Shown one piece after another: positions 54,095 to 62,196 of a stretch of DNA of 64,000 nt. Source of the stretch: Pseudoleptotrichia goodfellowii (lineage in GTDB: Bacteria; Fusobacteriota; Fusobacteriia; Fusobacteriales; Leptotrichiaceae); contig NZ_AP019822.1 in NCBI RefSeq assembly GCF_007990505.1, positions 124,001-188,000 on the forward strand, given 5' to 3'. The notes beneath the pieces are model-generated. The model was given only the letters and a program-made list of their open reading frames with translations. It had not been told where the DNA came from and searched no databases. The first letter of the stretch is position 1; each line of letters opens with the position of its first letter. The translations under genes and the position numbers were made by a program.

Positions 54095-54673
54095 ATGGGA
54101 ATAAATATAGATAAAATAAAGACAAATGTGAAAAAATATCTTGATGAGAAAAGGTACAGACATGTAGAAAGAGTTGCAGCAGCAGCAAAAGAACTTGCTG
54201 AAATATATAATGTTCCGGCAGAAGATGCTGTTGCAGCGGCTTATCTTCACGATGTTGCCAAATTTTTTGAAATTACGAAGATGATTGATCTGGTAAGGGG
54301 AAAATATCCCGAAGTTGAAAATAAAATGTCTCAGACTACAGCTATCCTGCACGGTTTTGCAGGGGCCGAGTTTATAAGAAATAATTACGACCTGTTCGGA
54401 ATAGATAATGAAGAAATTTTGGATGCAGTAAAATATCATACTATCGGAAGCGAAAATATGAGTACTCTTTCAAAAATTATCTATCTTGCCGATGCCATAG
54501 AATCGGGAAGAACGTGGGACGGTGTGGAAAAAGCAAGAGAACTTGCCAAAAAAGATTTGGATAAGGCTTTGATATACGAGATAAAAACAAAACTGGAATA
54601 TTTGCTGTCAATAGAAAATATTATACATCCGAATATTATTTTATTCAGAAACTCTTTAATTTATAAAGGATAA
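54095..54673 (+). CDS. yqeK: HD-domain hydrolase YqeK family
   Basis: The 192-residue protein has the HD metal site: RHVERVAAAAKELAEIY with the first histidine (residue 22), AAYLHDVAKFFE with HD, and KYHTIGSENMSTLSKIIYLADAIESGR with later ligands. YqeK enzymes hydrolyse diadenosine tetraphosphate. In many bacteria the gene lies beside nadD, but here it is between gerMN and rnr. GGGGGT precedes the ATG. Confidence 0.9.
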   Translation: MGINIDKIKTNVKKYLDEKRYRHVERVAAAAKELAEIYNVPAEDAVAAAYLHDVAKFFEITKMIDLVRGKYPEVENKMSQTTAILHGFAGAEFIRNNYDLFGIDNEEILDAVKYHTIGSENMSTLSKIIYLADAIESGRTWDGVEKARELAKKDLDKALIYEIKTKLEYLLSIENIIHPNIILFRNSLIYKG

Positions 54674-54685
54674 CAAGGAGAGTAA

Positions 54686-56806
54686 ATGAAAGAACTTATT
54701 TATTTAAAAAAGTTACTCGAAGACCATGAACTGACATTTCAAGAAATAATCCAAATGTTGGAATGGACTCCGAAAAAAAGAAAACTATATAAACAGATAC
54801 TTTCTTCATGGGAAGATGAAGGTGAGATTTATTTAAAAAGAAACGGTAAATATACTCTTCCTGAAAAAGCCGGACTGATTAAAGGAGAAATATCCATTAC
54901 AGGCGGTAATTTCGGATTTTTGGATGTGGTCGGAGAAAACAGCATTTTTATTCCCGGCCACTATTTAAATACTGCTATGAACGGAGATACTGTTTTAGTC
55001 AGAATTCTTAAAGAAAACGGAAATTCGGATAAAAGCCGTGAAGGAGAAGTTTATAAAGTTGTAAAAAGAGCGAGAGACGTAATCGTCGGGATTTTTGAAC
55101 ATAATTTGAGCTTCGGATTTGTAAGACCGAGAAATTCGGGAAGGGATATTTATGTTTCCAAAAAGAAAATAAGAGGTGCCAAAACAGGAAATTTGGTTGC
55201 AGTCAAAATTTATTTCTGGGGAGATGAAGAGAAAAAACCCGAAGGAGAGATTGTCAGTATTTTAGGAAATCCTGAAGATACTGAAGCATTAATATCGGCT
55301 CTTCTTATAAATAACGGTATACAGGAAAAGTTTCCCAACGAAGTAATTAAGGAAACGGGGAAAATAGATGACGATTTTTCCGATGAAATCGAAAAAAGAA
55401 AAGATTTAAGACACCTTGATATTATTACTATAGACGGATCCGATGCCAAAGATTTGGACGATGCCGTTTATGTGGAAAAAACTGAAACAGGGTATAAACT
55501 TATTATAAGTATAGCCGATGTTTCCTATTATGTAAAAAATGGAAGTGAACTTGATAAGGAAGCCTTAAAAAGAGGAAATTCAATATATCTTGTAGATAGG
55601 GTAATCCCTATGCTACCGAGAAAACTTTCAAATAATCTGTGTTCGTTAAATCCCAATGAAGATAAACTCACATTTTCCGTAGAAATAGACTTTGACAATA
55701 ACGGAAAAGTTGTAAAAAACGATTTTTACAAATCGGTTATAAAGTCCAAGTACAGAATGACTTATTCGGGAGTGAATGAAATATTTGAAGGAAACGGAGA
55801 ACTTATAAAAAAATATTCTAAAATATATGAAATGCTTCAAAATATGCTTTCCCTTTCAAAAACAATAAGAAATATTAAAAAGCGTCGTGGGAGCATTGAT
55901 TTTGAATTGCCTGAAATAAAAGTAGTTCTTGATGAAAATAAACTTGTTCAGGATATTGTACTGCGTTCGAGAGGGGAAGCTGAAAGACTGATAGAAGACT
56001 TTATGGTTGCAGCAAACGAGGTCGTAGCGGAAAAACTTTTCTGGGAAGAAATTCCGGCTATTTACAGGGTTCATGAAGATCCCGATAAAGCAAAAATAAG
56101 TGCATTAAACGAGTCACTGATAAAATTCGGCTATCACTTGAAAAATACCAACGAACTTCATCCCGGAAAATTTCAGACGATAATAGAAAAAACGACAGGA
56201 CTTCCTGAAGGGTACTTGATACATAAATTGATTTTAAGAGCTATGCAGAGAGCCAGATATTCTAATAAAAACTTGGGGCATTTCGGACTTGCTTCCAAAT
56301 ATTATCTGCATTTTACTTCGCCGATAAGAAGATATTCGGATCTTGTAGTACATAGAATGCTTGAAAAATCTATTACGAAGTTTATGAAAGAAAAAGAAAA
56401 ACAGGCTTATTCGGAAAATCTTGACATTGTTGCATCAACTATTTCCAAAACAGAAAGAGTTGCTGATAAACTTGAAGAAGACAGTGTTAAAATAAAGTTG
56501 ATAGAATATATGCAGGATAAAATCGGAAATGTTTATATTGGAAGACTTAGCGGTATGAATAAAAATAAAGTTTTTATGGAATTGGAAAATCACATTGAAG
56601 TAGTTTACAATGTTTTGACTTCAAGAGATGACTTTATATATGATGAAGAAAACTTTAAAATTACCGATACAAAAACAGGGGAATTCTACACAATGGGGAA
56701 TACTTTGAAAGTCATTATTACAGGGGCATCCTATCAGAAAATGGAAATAGAAGTAATACCTTACAGAGAGAAAACAGCTGAAATACTGCCTGAAACTGAA
56801 GAATAA
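54686..56806 (+). CDS. rnr: Ribonuclease R
   Basis: The 706-residue exoribonuclease has an N-terminal winged helix, cold-shock domains, the RNB catalytic core with DGSDAKDLDDAV (the four-aspartate site near residue 255) and a C-terminal S1 domain. It degrades structured RNA 3'-5' and, with tmRNA and SmpB, removes non-stop mRNA. smpB follows 21 bases later and ssrA is 2.1 kb downstream, a functional grouping. Confidence 0.95.
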   Translation: MKELIYLKKLLEDHELTFQEIIQMLEWTPKKRKLYKQILSSWEDEGEIYLKRNGKYTLPEKAGLIKGEISITGGNFGFLDVVGENSIFIPGHYLNTAMNGDTVLVRILKENGNSDKSREGEVYKVVKRARDVIVGIFEHNLSFGFVRPRNSGRDIYVSKKKIRGAKTGNLVAVKIYFWGDEEKKPEGEIVSILGNPEDTEALISALLINNGIQEKFPNEVIKETGKIDDDFSDEIEKRKDLRHLDIITIDGSDAKDLDDAVYVEKTETGYKLIISIADVSYYVKNGSELDKEALKRGNSIYLVDRVIPMLPRKLSNNLCSLNPNEDKLTFSVEIDFDNNGKVVKNDFYKSVIKSKYRMTYSGVNEIFEGNGELIKKYSKIYEMLQNMLSLSKTIRNIKKRRGSIDFELPEIKVVLDENKLVQDIVLRSRGEAERLIEDFMVAANEVVAEKLFWEEIPAIYRVHEDPDKAKISALNESLIKFGYHLKNTNELHPGKFQTIIEKTTGLPEGYLIHKLILRAMQRARYSNKNLGHFGLASKYYLHFTSPIRRYSDLVVHRMLEKSITKFMKEKEKQAYSENLDIVASTISKTERVADKLEEDSVKIKLIEYMQDKIGNVYIGRLSGMNKNKVFMELENHIEVVYNVLTSRDDFIYDEENFKITDTKTGEFYTMGNTLKVIITGASYQKMEIEVIPYREKTAEILPETEE

Positions 56807-56827
56807 CAGGCTAAAGGAGGGAAGGAA

Positions 56828-57274
56828 ATGGTATTAGCGAGAAATAAAAAGGCTTTTCATGATTATTTTATAGAAGACAAACTGGAAGCGGGAATAGAGC
56901 TTGTAGGGACTGAAGTGAAGTCCGTAAAAGCCGGAAAAACAAGTATAAAAGAAAGTTTTATAAGAATAATAAAAAACGAAGTTTTTATAATGAATATGCA
57001 TATTACTCCTTATGAGTTCGGAAATATTAATAATTTGCCCGAATCGAGAGTGAGGAAGCTCCTTTTAAACAGAAAAGAAATAGAAAAATGGGCATCTAAA
57101 ATGAAAGAACAGGGATATACGATTATTCCTTTATCGGTATATACAAAGAAAAGACTCGTAAAAATGGAGATAGGTCTTGCCAAAGGGAAAAAACTCCATG
57201 ACAAAAGAGAGAGTTTGAAAAGAAAAGATCAGGAAAAAGATATGAAAAAAATTCAGAAAAACTTCGGGAGATAA
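56828..57274 (+). CDS. smpB: SsrA-binding protein SmpB
   Basis: The 148-residue protein shows the SmpB pattern: NKKAFHDYFIEDKLEAGIEL, LVGTEVKSVKAGKTSIKESF, and the C-terminal GKKLHDKRESLKRKDQEKD tail that enters the ribosomal A site. It binds tmRNA and rescues stalled ribosomes. AAAGGAGG precedes the ATG. Only two bases separate it from the next gene. Confidence 0.96.
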   Translation: MVLARNKKAFHDYFIEDKLEAGIELVGTEVKSVKAGKTSIKESFIRIIKNEVFIMNMHITPYEFGNINNLPESRVRKLLLNRKEIEKWASKMKEQGYTIIPLSVYTKKRLVKMEIGLAKGKKLHDKRESLKRKDQEKDMKKIQKNFGR

Positions 57275-57276
57275 TA

Positions 57277-58152
57277 ATGAGAAAACTAAGTAATGACGAT
57301 AAAGCTAAAATCGCAGCTTTTGCGACAATATTTTTCTGGTCGTCTTCATTTATGTTTATAAAAATAGCACTTAACTATTACGATTCGATGACATTATCTG
57401 TATTGAGATATATAATATCATCTTTCGTGTTAATATTTTATATGATAATGAAAAAAATGAGAATGCCTGAATTGAAAGATATTCCCATTTTTTTCTGTTC
57501 AGGATTTACAGGATTTGCCTTATACATGATAACTTTGAATAAAGGACTGACTACTCTGTCTTCAAGTACTGTGAGTGTCATAATGGCATTTGCACCTATA
57601 CTTACGTCCGTACTGTCGGTTATATTTTTAAAGGAAAAGATAAATTTGTACGGCTGGATTTGTATTTTTGTGTCATTTGCGGGAATAGCGGTTTTAATGT
57701 TGTGGGAAGGAGTTCTTTCGGTTAATGAAGGTGTCTTTTTAATTTTGACTTCGGCACTTCTTTTGGCAATATACAATATTATCCAGAAAAAATTAATGAG
57801 AAGATATACAGCCTCCGAAGCCACGACTTACAGTATTTTTACGGGAACGATTTTACTCGTACTTTACTCTCCGAAGTCTGCAATGGAAATATTTCATATG
57901 AGTTCGGCAGGATTTATTATTGTTTTTTATCTGGCGGTTTTTGTAGGAGTCGTAGGTTATATTCTCTGGAGTAAAGCACTTTCCCTCGCTGAAAATACTG
58001 GAGAAATTGCAAATTTACTGTTTTTAAATCCTTTTATAGCTACTATAATGGGAATAATAATTTTGCATGAAAAACTTACAATACCTACAATTATCGGAGG
58101 AACGATGATTTTGTCGGGGATATTGGGATATAATAAGTTTAAAGGAAAGTAG
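57277..58152 (+). CDS. EamA/DMT-family transporter
   Basis: The 291-residue protein has ten hydrophobic segments in two EamA repeats (FWSSSFMFIKIALNYYDSMT at the start and FLNPFIATIMGIIILHEKLT near the end). It resembles the second transporter at 62197 over its whole length. Substrates of the family include amino acids and nucleotide metabolites; none can be assigned. It follows smpB directly and is likely the operon's last gene. Confidence 0.9.
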   Translation: MRKLSNDDKAKIAAFATIFFWSSSFMFIKIALNYYDSMTLSVLRYIISSFVLIFYMIMKKMRMPELKDIPIFFCSGFTGFALYMITLNKGLTTLSSSTVSVIMAFAPILTSVLSVIFLKEKINLYGWICIFVSFAGIAVLMLWEGVLSVNEGVFLILTSALLLAIYNIIQKKLMRRYTASEATTYSIFTGTILLVLYSPKSAMEIFHMSSAGFIIVFYLAVFVGVVGYILWSKALSLAENTGEIANLLFLNPFIATIMGIIILHEKLTIPTIIGGTMILSGILGYNKFKGK

Positions 58153-58198
58153 CGGAGAAAGACAAGTATATTTTGATTTGGCTGAAATTTTAATGACT

Positions 58199-58226
58199 TT
58201 GATGTTAAACGAAAAAGTGCTATAAT
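58199..58226 (+). promoter_or_regulatory. Promoter of the fic gene
   Basis: TTGATG (58199-58204) and TATAAT (58221-58226) are 16 bases apart with a TGC extended -10. The AAAGTGCTATAAT string here is the same as that at 39736-39748. Confidence 0.7.
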
Positions 58227-58252
58227 TATACTAAATTATTATAAAGGATAGA

Positions 58253-58867
58253 ATGCAGATGTCTAAATATGATTGGAAAGATAATGAGCTTAAAAGAATG
58301 GTTTCAGAAAAAGAAGAAGAGCTGCTAAGTAAAAAAAGAGCAAAAGAACTGTATGATAAAAAAATTATGGAAAACTTTGAAGTCGGTACATTTAAAGGAT
58401 TACAGCAGATACACGAGTATTTATTTAAGGATATATTTGAAGATGCGGGAAAAATAAGAGAAAAAAATTTTTCCAAAGGGGGGGTCAGATTTGCTTCAGC
58501 AATTTTTTTAAAAGATAATCTGAAAACACTTGATAAAATACCTGAAAGTACTTTTGAAAATATTATTGATAAATATGTCGAAATGAATATACTTCATCCT
58601 TTTAATGAAGGAAACGGTAGAAGTATGAGAATATGGTTTGACAGAATGTTTATAAAAAATCTCGGTATATGTATTGACTGGTCAAAAATAAACCCTGCAG
58701 AATATTTACAGGCAATGGAGCAATCCCCTGTTAATACTTTGGAGTTGAGAACTCTGCTCGAAAAAAATATTACAAAAGACATTGATAACAGAGAAATTTA
58801 TATGCATGGAATTAATCAAAGCTACAAATATGAGAATATGTATGAATATGATATTGAAAAAATTTAA
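58253..58867 (+). CDS. Fic-family AMP transferase
   Basis: The 204-residue protein has the complete Fic catalytic loop HPFNEGNGRSMR (near residue 118) and the upstream GGVRFA segment of the flap. It would transfer AMP, or another group, to a target hydroxyl. No inhibitory (S/T)xxxE(G/N) helix is obvious in the protein or next to it, and no separate antitoxin gene is seen. The start is ATG 58253, or 58259 with better spacing from AAAGGA. The end of the gene carries the tmRNA promoter. Confidence 0.9.
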   Translation: MQMSKYDWKDNELKRMVSEKEEELLSKKRAKELYDKKIMENFEVGTFKGLQQIHEYLFKDIFEDAGKIREKNFSKGGVRFASAIFLKDNLKTLDKIPESTFENIIDKYVEMNILHPFNEGNGRSMRIWFDRMFIKNLGICIDWSKINPAEYLQAMEQSPVNTLELRTLLEKNITKDIDNREIYMHGINQSYKYENMYEYDIEKI

Positions 58868-58882
58868 TATTTATGGTAAAAT
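58854..58882 (+). promoter_or_regulatory. Promoter of ssrA
   Basis: TTGAAA (58854-58859) and TAAAAT (58877-58882) are 17 bases apart with a TGG extended -10. The -35 lies within the last codons of fic. Confidence 0.7.
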
Positions 58883-58918
58883 TGTAATAGAAAAGTTTCC
58901 AAAAAAGTAATTAATTAC

Positions 58919-59257
58919 GGGAATGTTTTGGTTTCGACAGGATAGGAAGCCTGTTATCGGCAAGTAAGCGGGAGCTTTAAAATCCAACTTAAATATAATC
59001 GGAAACGATAATTACGCATTAGCTGCCTAAGTCGCAGCTCGTCATTGTAAGGAATTGCCGTTTTTCTTTCAGATGACGTCATTATTAACGGCTTACTCGA
59101 ATGTATGATTATGTCATTGGAGGACAACTTATAATCTCGCTGTCGGACTTTTGTCCGCTTAATATCCGGCAGTTAAAGCGTTAAACGGACTAAACTTGTA
59201 GATGATAGTAGGAACTTTGTATTTTGGACACGGGTTCGATTCCCGTCATTTCCACCA
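58919..59257 (+). ncRNA. ssrA: Transfer-messenger RNA
   Basis: The 5' end GGGAATG (58919-58925) pairs with CATTTCC (59247-59253) next to the encoded ACCA end. GGTTTCGACAGG and GGGTTCGATTCCCGTC (59232-59247) are the diagnostic tmRNA and T-arm sequences. The tag frame starts with GGA at 59001 and encodes GNDNYALAA, ending at TAA 59028-59030. It works with SmpB (56828) and RNase R (54686). Confidence 0.96.
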
Positions 59258-59335
59258 AAATGAGATGAAATAATTGAGAATTTATATTATTTAGGAGAAA
59301 ATCTCTAAGTTTTGAAGATTATTTTTAAATTTTTA

Positions 59336-59364
59336 TTGATTTTTATAAATAAATAATGTATAAT
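59336..59364 (+). promoter_or_regulatory. Promoter of the small RNA upstream of the AbiF-like gene
   Basis: TTGATT (59336-59341) and TATAAT (59359-59364) are 17 bases apart. The start should be near 59371. Confidence 0.8.
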
Positions 59365-59370
59365 TTATTA

Positions 59371-59425
59371 TATCAAACCCCCTACAAACTATAAATTGTT
59401 TTTATAGTTCGTGTAGGGTTTTTAT
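59371..59425 (+). ncRNA. Candidate AbiF-associated RNA antitoxin
   Basis: The predicted transcript of about 55 nt is nearly all one hairpin. CCCTACA (59380-59386) pairs with TGTAGGG (59412-59418), a CG bulge follows, then AACTATAAA (59387-59395) pairs with TTTATAGTT (59401-59409) with a TTGTT loop. A T-rich tail ends it 15 bases before the Abi gene. AbiF-type toxins are reported to have a conserved non-coding RNA antitoxin upstream, and this position fits. Confidence 0.6.
59380..59425 (+). terminator. Terminator/attenuator before the AbiF-like gene
   Basis: The hairpin described for the small RNA is followed by TTTTTATTT. It would limit read-through into the Abi gene. Confidence 0.75.
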
Positions 59426-59439
59426 TTATGGAGTTAATT

Positions 59440-60331
59440 ATGAATAAAAAATATTTGGAAATTTCAGAACAAATAGAACTTTTTAGAAGTCGCGGTATGA
59501 TTGTAGAAAATAAAGAAAAAGCCGCAGAAAAATTGGTTTTTATAAATTATTATAAAATAAAAGAAGCCTCATTACCGTTTTTACATAATGGAATGTATGA
59601 AAAAAATACGAAATTTGGGGATATTGTTTTTAGATTTTATGAAGATAGAAATTTGAGATTATATTTTTTGAGAATTGTTGAAAAGATAGAAGTATCGTTG
59701 AAAACTAATTTTTCAAGAATATTAGGTAGAGAATTTGAAGATACAGGATATTTGGATTTTAAAAAATGGACAGATTCTGAAGAATATTGTAAGCATTTAT
59801 AAGCAGAAAGAGTTTTTTAGAAGAATAGATAAAAACATTAAGCAGTCAAAAAACAAATTAATACAAGAATATAAGAATCAAAGCGAAATTCCTGTATGGT
59901 TAATAGTAGATGTTTTAACTTTTGGAGAAATATTGAATTTATATAAATTAATGAAAAAAGAATATAAAGAAGAAATAGCTGAAAATCATAATATAACAGC
60001 TTCTATTTTTGTGTCATGGTTAGAAAATATAAATTTAATCAGAAATTTATCTGCCTATAATTCAAATGTATTAGATATTTTATTTAGAACAAAACCTAAG
60101 ATATTAAATAGATGGAAAGATAAAATAATAGTAAATGAAAAGAATAACAGATCAGTTGATAAAATTTGCAAAACAATTTTGATAATGGAACATTTGATAA
60201 TGAATATAAATAAAGATTTTCCCGGTAATGCAGTAAGAAATTGCTTAATGAGATTATACAAAAGAGACAAAAGAATTTTAAAACAAACAGGATTTAAAAC
60301 AATAGAAAGTATCAAAGAAATAAAAATATAG
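59440..60331 (+). pseudogene. Abi_2/AbiF-like abortive infection gene, frameshifted and lacking the HEPN histidine
   Basis: The start is ATG 59440, six bases after GGAG. The first part (121 codons) ends at TAA 59800-59802. Dropping one T from the TTT at 59796-59798 would continue as KHYKQKEFFRRIDKNIKQS in the frame that runs to 60331, giving about 296 residues, the usual size for the family. The N-terminus has the Abi_2 block INYYKIKEASLPF, and the middle SEIPVWLIVDVLTFGEI. The HEPN motif expected as RNxxAH reads RNLSAY, so the catalytic histidine is tyrosine. Both changes suggest an inactive toxin, unless the frameshift is programmed or an assembly error. Confidence 0.8.
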
Positions 60332-60339
60332 AGATTTTT

Positions 60340-60368
60340 GGGGGACTTATTCCCCCTGTTTTATTTGT
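60340..60368 (+). terminator. Terminator after the AbiF-like gene
   Basis: GGGGGA (60340-60345) pairs with TCCCCC (60351-60356), followed by TGTTTTATTTG. Confidence 0.7.
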
Positions 60369-60921
60369 TTTTATAAGGACAACTAACCAAATGATCATCT
60401 ATAATTCCTATTGCCTGTAAAAAAGAATAGATAATTGTAGAGCCTACAAATTTAAAACCTCTTTTTTTGAGGTCTTTGCTTATTTTATCGGATAATTCAC
60501 TTGTGGCAGGAACTTCCGACAAAGTTTTCCAATTGTTTATAATTCTTTTATTATCGGTAAAATTCCAGATATAATCGGAAAATGATCCGAATTCTTTTTG
60601 GACTTTCATAAATGCAATCGCATTTGTTACTGCAGAATAAATTTTAAGCCTGTTTCTTATAATTCCTTCATTTTGAAGAAGCTCGTTAAGTTTATTTTCG
60701 TCATATTCTGCTATTTTTTTATAATCAAAATCATCAAAAGCCTTTCTGAAATTTTCTCTTTTCTGTAATATTGTGTTCCAACTCAGTCCCGCTTGAAAGC
60801 CTTCGAGAATAAGCATTTCAAAGATATAGCCGTCATCATGGGAAGGCACCCCCCATTCAGTATCATGATAGAGAATGTCTTTTTCCCCTTTTGCCCAGCC
60901 GCAACGATTATTATTTTCCAT
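60361..60921 (-). CDS. tag: DNA-3-methyladenine glycosylase I
   Basis: The 186-residue enzyme has the Tag motifs: CGWAKGEKDILYHDTEWGVP at the N-terminus, LEGFQAGLSWNTILQKRENF, and IIRNRLKIYSAVTNA. The zinc ligands include Cys near the start and the C-terminal H and C in DHLVSCPY. It removes 3-methyladenine from alkylated DNA. It lies downstream of, and on the same strand as, the flavin-fold gene, 15 bases away. Confidence 0.95.
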   Translation of the reverse strand: MENNNRCGWAKGEKDILYHDTEWGVPSHDDGYIFEMLILEGFQAGLSWNTILQKRENFRKAFDDFDYKKIAEYDENKLNELLQNEGIIRNRLKIYSAVTNAIAFMKVQKEFGSFSDYIWNFTDNKRIINNWKTLSEVPATSELSDKISKDLKKRGFKFVGSTIIYSFLQAIGIIDDHLVSCPYKNK

Positions 60922-60936
60922 AAATTACCGCTTTCA

Positions 60937-61353
60937 TTATAGTTTTAATTTGTGAACTTCCTGATTTTCCAGAGTTACAGTTACTTCTGAAAGGGGAATT
61001 TCAAATAAATCGAGATTATCTCCGAAATTATCGATTATAAATTCCATTTTCGGATTTTTAGCCACAAACGCTTCTTTTACATCATAAACAGTTTTTTCAC
61101 TTTTTTTAATAATTCCCTGAGCTCTCACATATTTACTTTCATTTTTAGGAACAGTAGTAAAAGCTACATGACTGTTTGATGCAAATTCCTCTATCTTTTT
61201 ACTGTTTTTCGCAGAACCGAAAAATAAAGCTTTAGAATCTCCACAGTAGAAAAAATTCGTAATTCTTACATTCGGAATATCGTTTACAGATGTTGCCAGA
61301 GCTATTTGAGCCTGATCTTTCATAATAGTTTCAAATTCTTTTTTTATGTCCAT
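60937..61353 (-). CDS. Pyridoxamine 5'-phosphate oxidase-like (split-barrel) protein
   Basis: The 138-residue protein has the split-barrel start MDIKKEFETIMKDQAQIALA, the NVRITNFFY strand and FFGSAKNSKKIEEFASN, typical of FMN-binding PNPOx-like proteins. These bind flavin, F420 or haem; the cofactor cannot be told here. It faces a WYL regulator across a 93-base gap with a leftward promoter, and is probably co-transcribed with tag. Confidence 0.88.
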   Translation of the reverse strand: MDIKKEFETIMKDQAQIALATSVNDIPNVRITNFFYCGDSKALFFGSAKNSKKIEEFASNSHVAFTTVPKNESKYVRAQGIIKKSEKTVYDVKEAFVAKNPKMEFIIDNFGDNLDLFEIPLSEVTVTLENQEVHKLKL

Positions 61354-61380
61354 TTTTTTTATCCTTTCTTTTTCAATATT

Positions 61381-61418
61381 TTTATAGTATAATACTAAAT
61401 AGTGACAATTTATGTCAA
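61381..61418 (-). promoter_or_regulatory. Divergent promoter region with two palindromes
   Basis: On the minus strand TTGACA (61418-61413) and TATTAT (61394-61389) are 18 bases apart. TAGTATAATACTA (61386-61398) and TGACAATTTATGTCA (61403-61417) are inverted repeats over these elements, likely operators for the WYL regulator. Confidence 0.6.
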
Positions 61419-61446
61419 TTTTATAAAAATATTTTCAGGAGAAGTT

Positions 61447-62106
61447 ATGACTAAGTCCGAAAGAATAAACGATATGATAATTTTTCTCAGTAAAAAAAAT
61501 TATTTTAATTTGAAAGATATAACTGAAAGATACAGTATTTCCAAAAGAACAGCATTAAGAGATGTTCAGTCGCTTGAAAAATTAGGACTTGCAATCTATT
61601 CGGAAGTAGGTCGTTACGGTAAATACAAAGTTTTAAATAACAAACTTTTATCGCCTGTCATGTTTACTGCTGACGAGATTTCAGCTCTGTATTTCGGAAT
61701 GCTTACACTCGATGCCTATGAAATGTGCCCTCTTAATTTGAATAAGGATAAATTAAAAGAAAAATTTGAAGCATGTCTGTCAAAAAAACAGTCGGAAAAA
61801 ATTTTTATGATAGAGAAAATAATGAAAACGGAAATGAAAAAAAGTAATGAAAACAGTCGGATTTTAAAAGACATTGTCGAAGCGATAACTGAAAATAAGG
61901 TTTGTAAAATAAGTTATAAAGGAAATGAGAAAAAAGAAGAAGTACAGTTTTTGGGAGTATTTGCAAAACAGGGATGTTGGAATGCAAAAGTTCTCAGTTA
62001 TAAAAACGGTAAAAATAAAGTTTTGAAGTGTAATAAAATAATTTCTGTTGAAAAAACGGATATAAAGCCTTTTAAAACTTTGGAAGAAATTATCGTAGGA
62101 TTGTAA
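61447..62106 (+). CDS. HTH and WYL-domain transcriptional regulator
   Basis: The ATG at 61447, after AGGAG, gives 219 residues; an upstream ATG at 61402 lies in the promoter region. The N-terminus is a DeoR-like helix-turn-helix (NYFNLKDITERYSISKRTALRDV). The C-terminal half is a short WYL-type ligand-sensing domain. It probably controls the divergent flavin-fold and tag genes and perhaps itself through the palindromes in the shared intergenic region. Confidence 0.85.
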   Translation: MTKSERINDMIIFLSKKNYFNLKDITERYSISKRTALRDVQSLEKLGLAIYSEVGRYGKYKVLNNKLLSPVMFTADEISALYFGMLTLDAYEMCPLNLNKDKLKEKFEACLSKKQSEKIFMIEKIMKTEMKKSNENSRILKDIVEAITENKVCKISYKGNEKKEEVQFLGVFAKQGCWNAKVLSYKNGKNKVLKCNKIISVEKTDIKPFKTLEEIIVGL

Positions 62107-62196
62107 AGATTTTCGGAGTGAATAAATTTTTATAGAAAATTATGTTTAAAATTGTTATAATAGGTTGTAAAAAAGGAGCTGAGGGAAGGGATAAAA

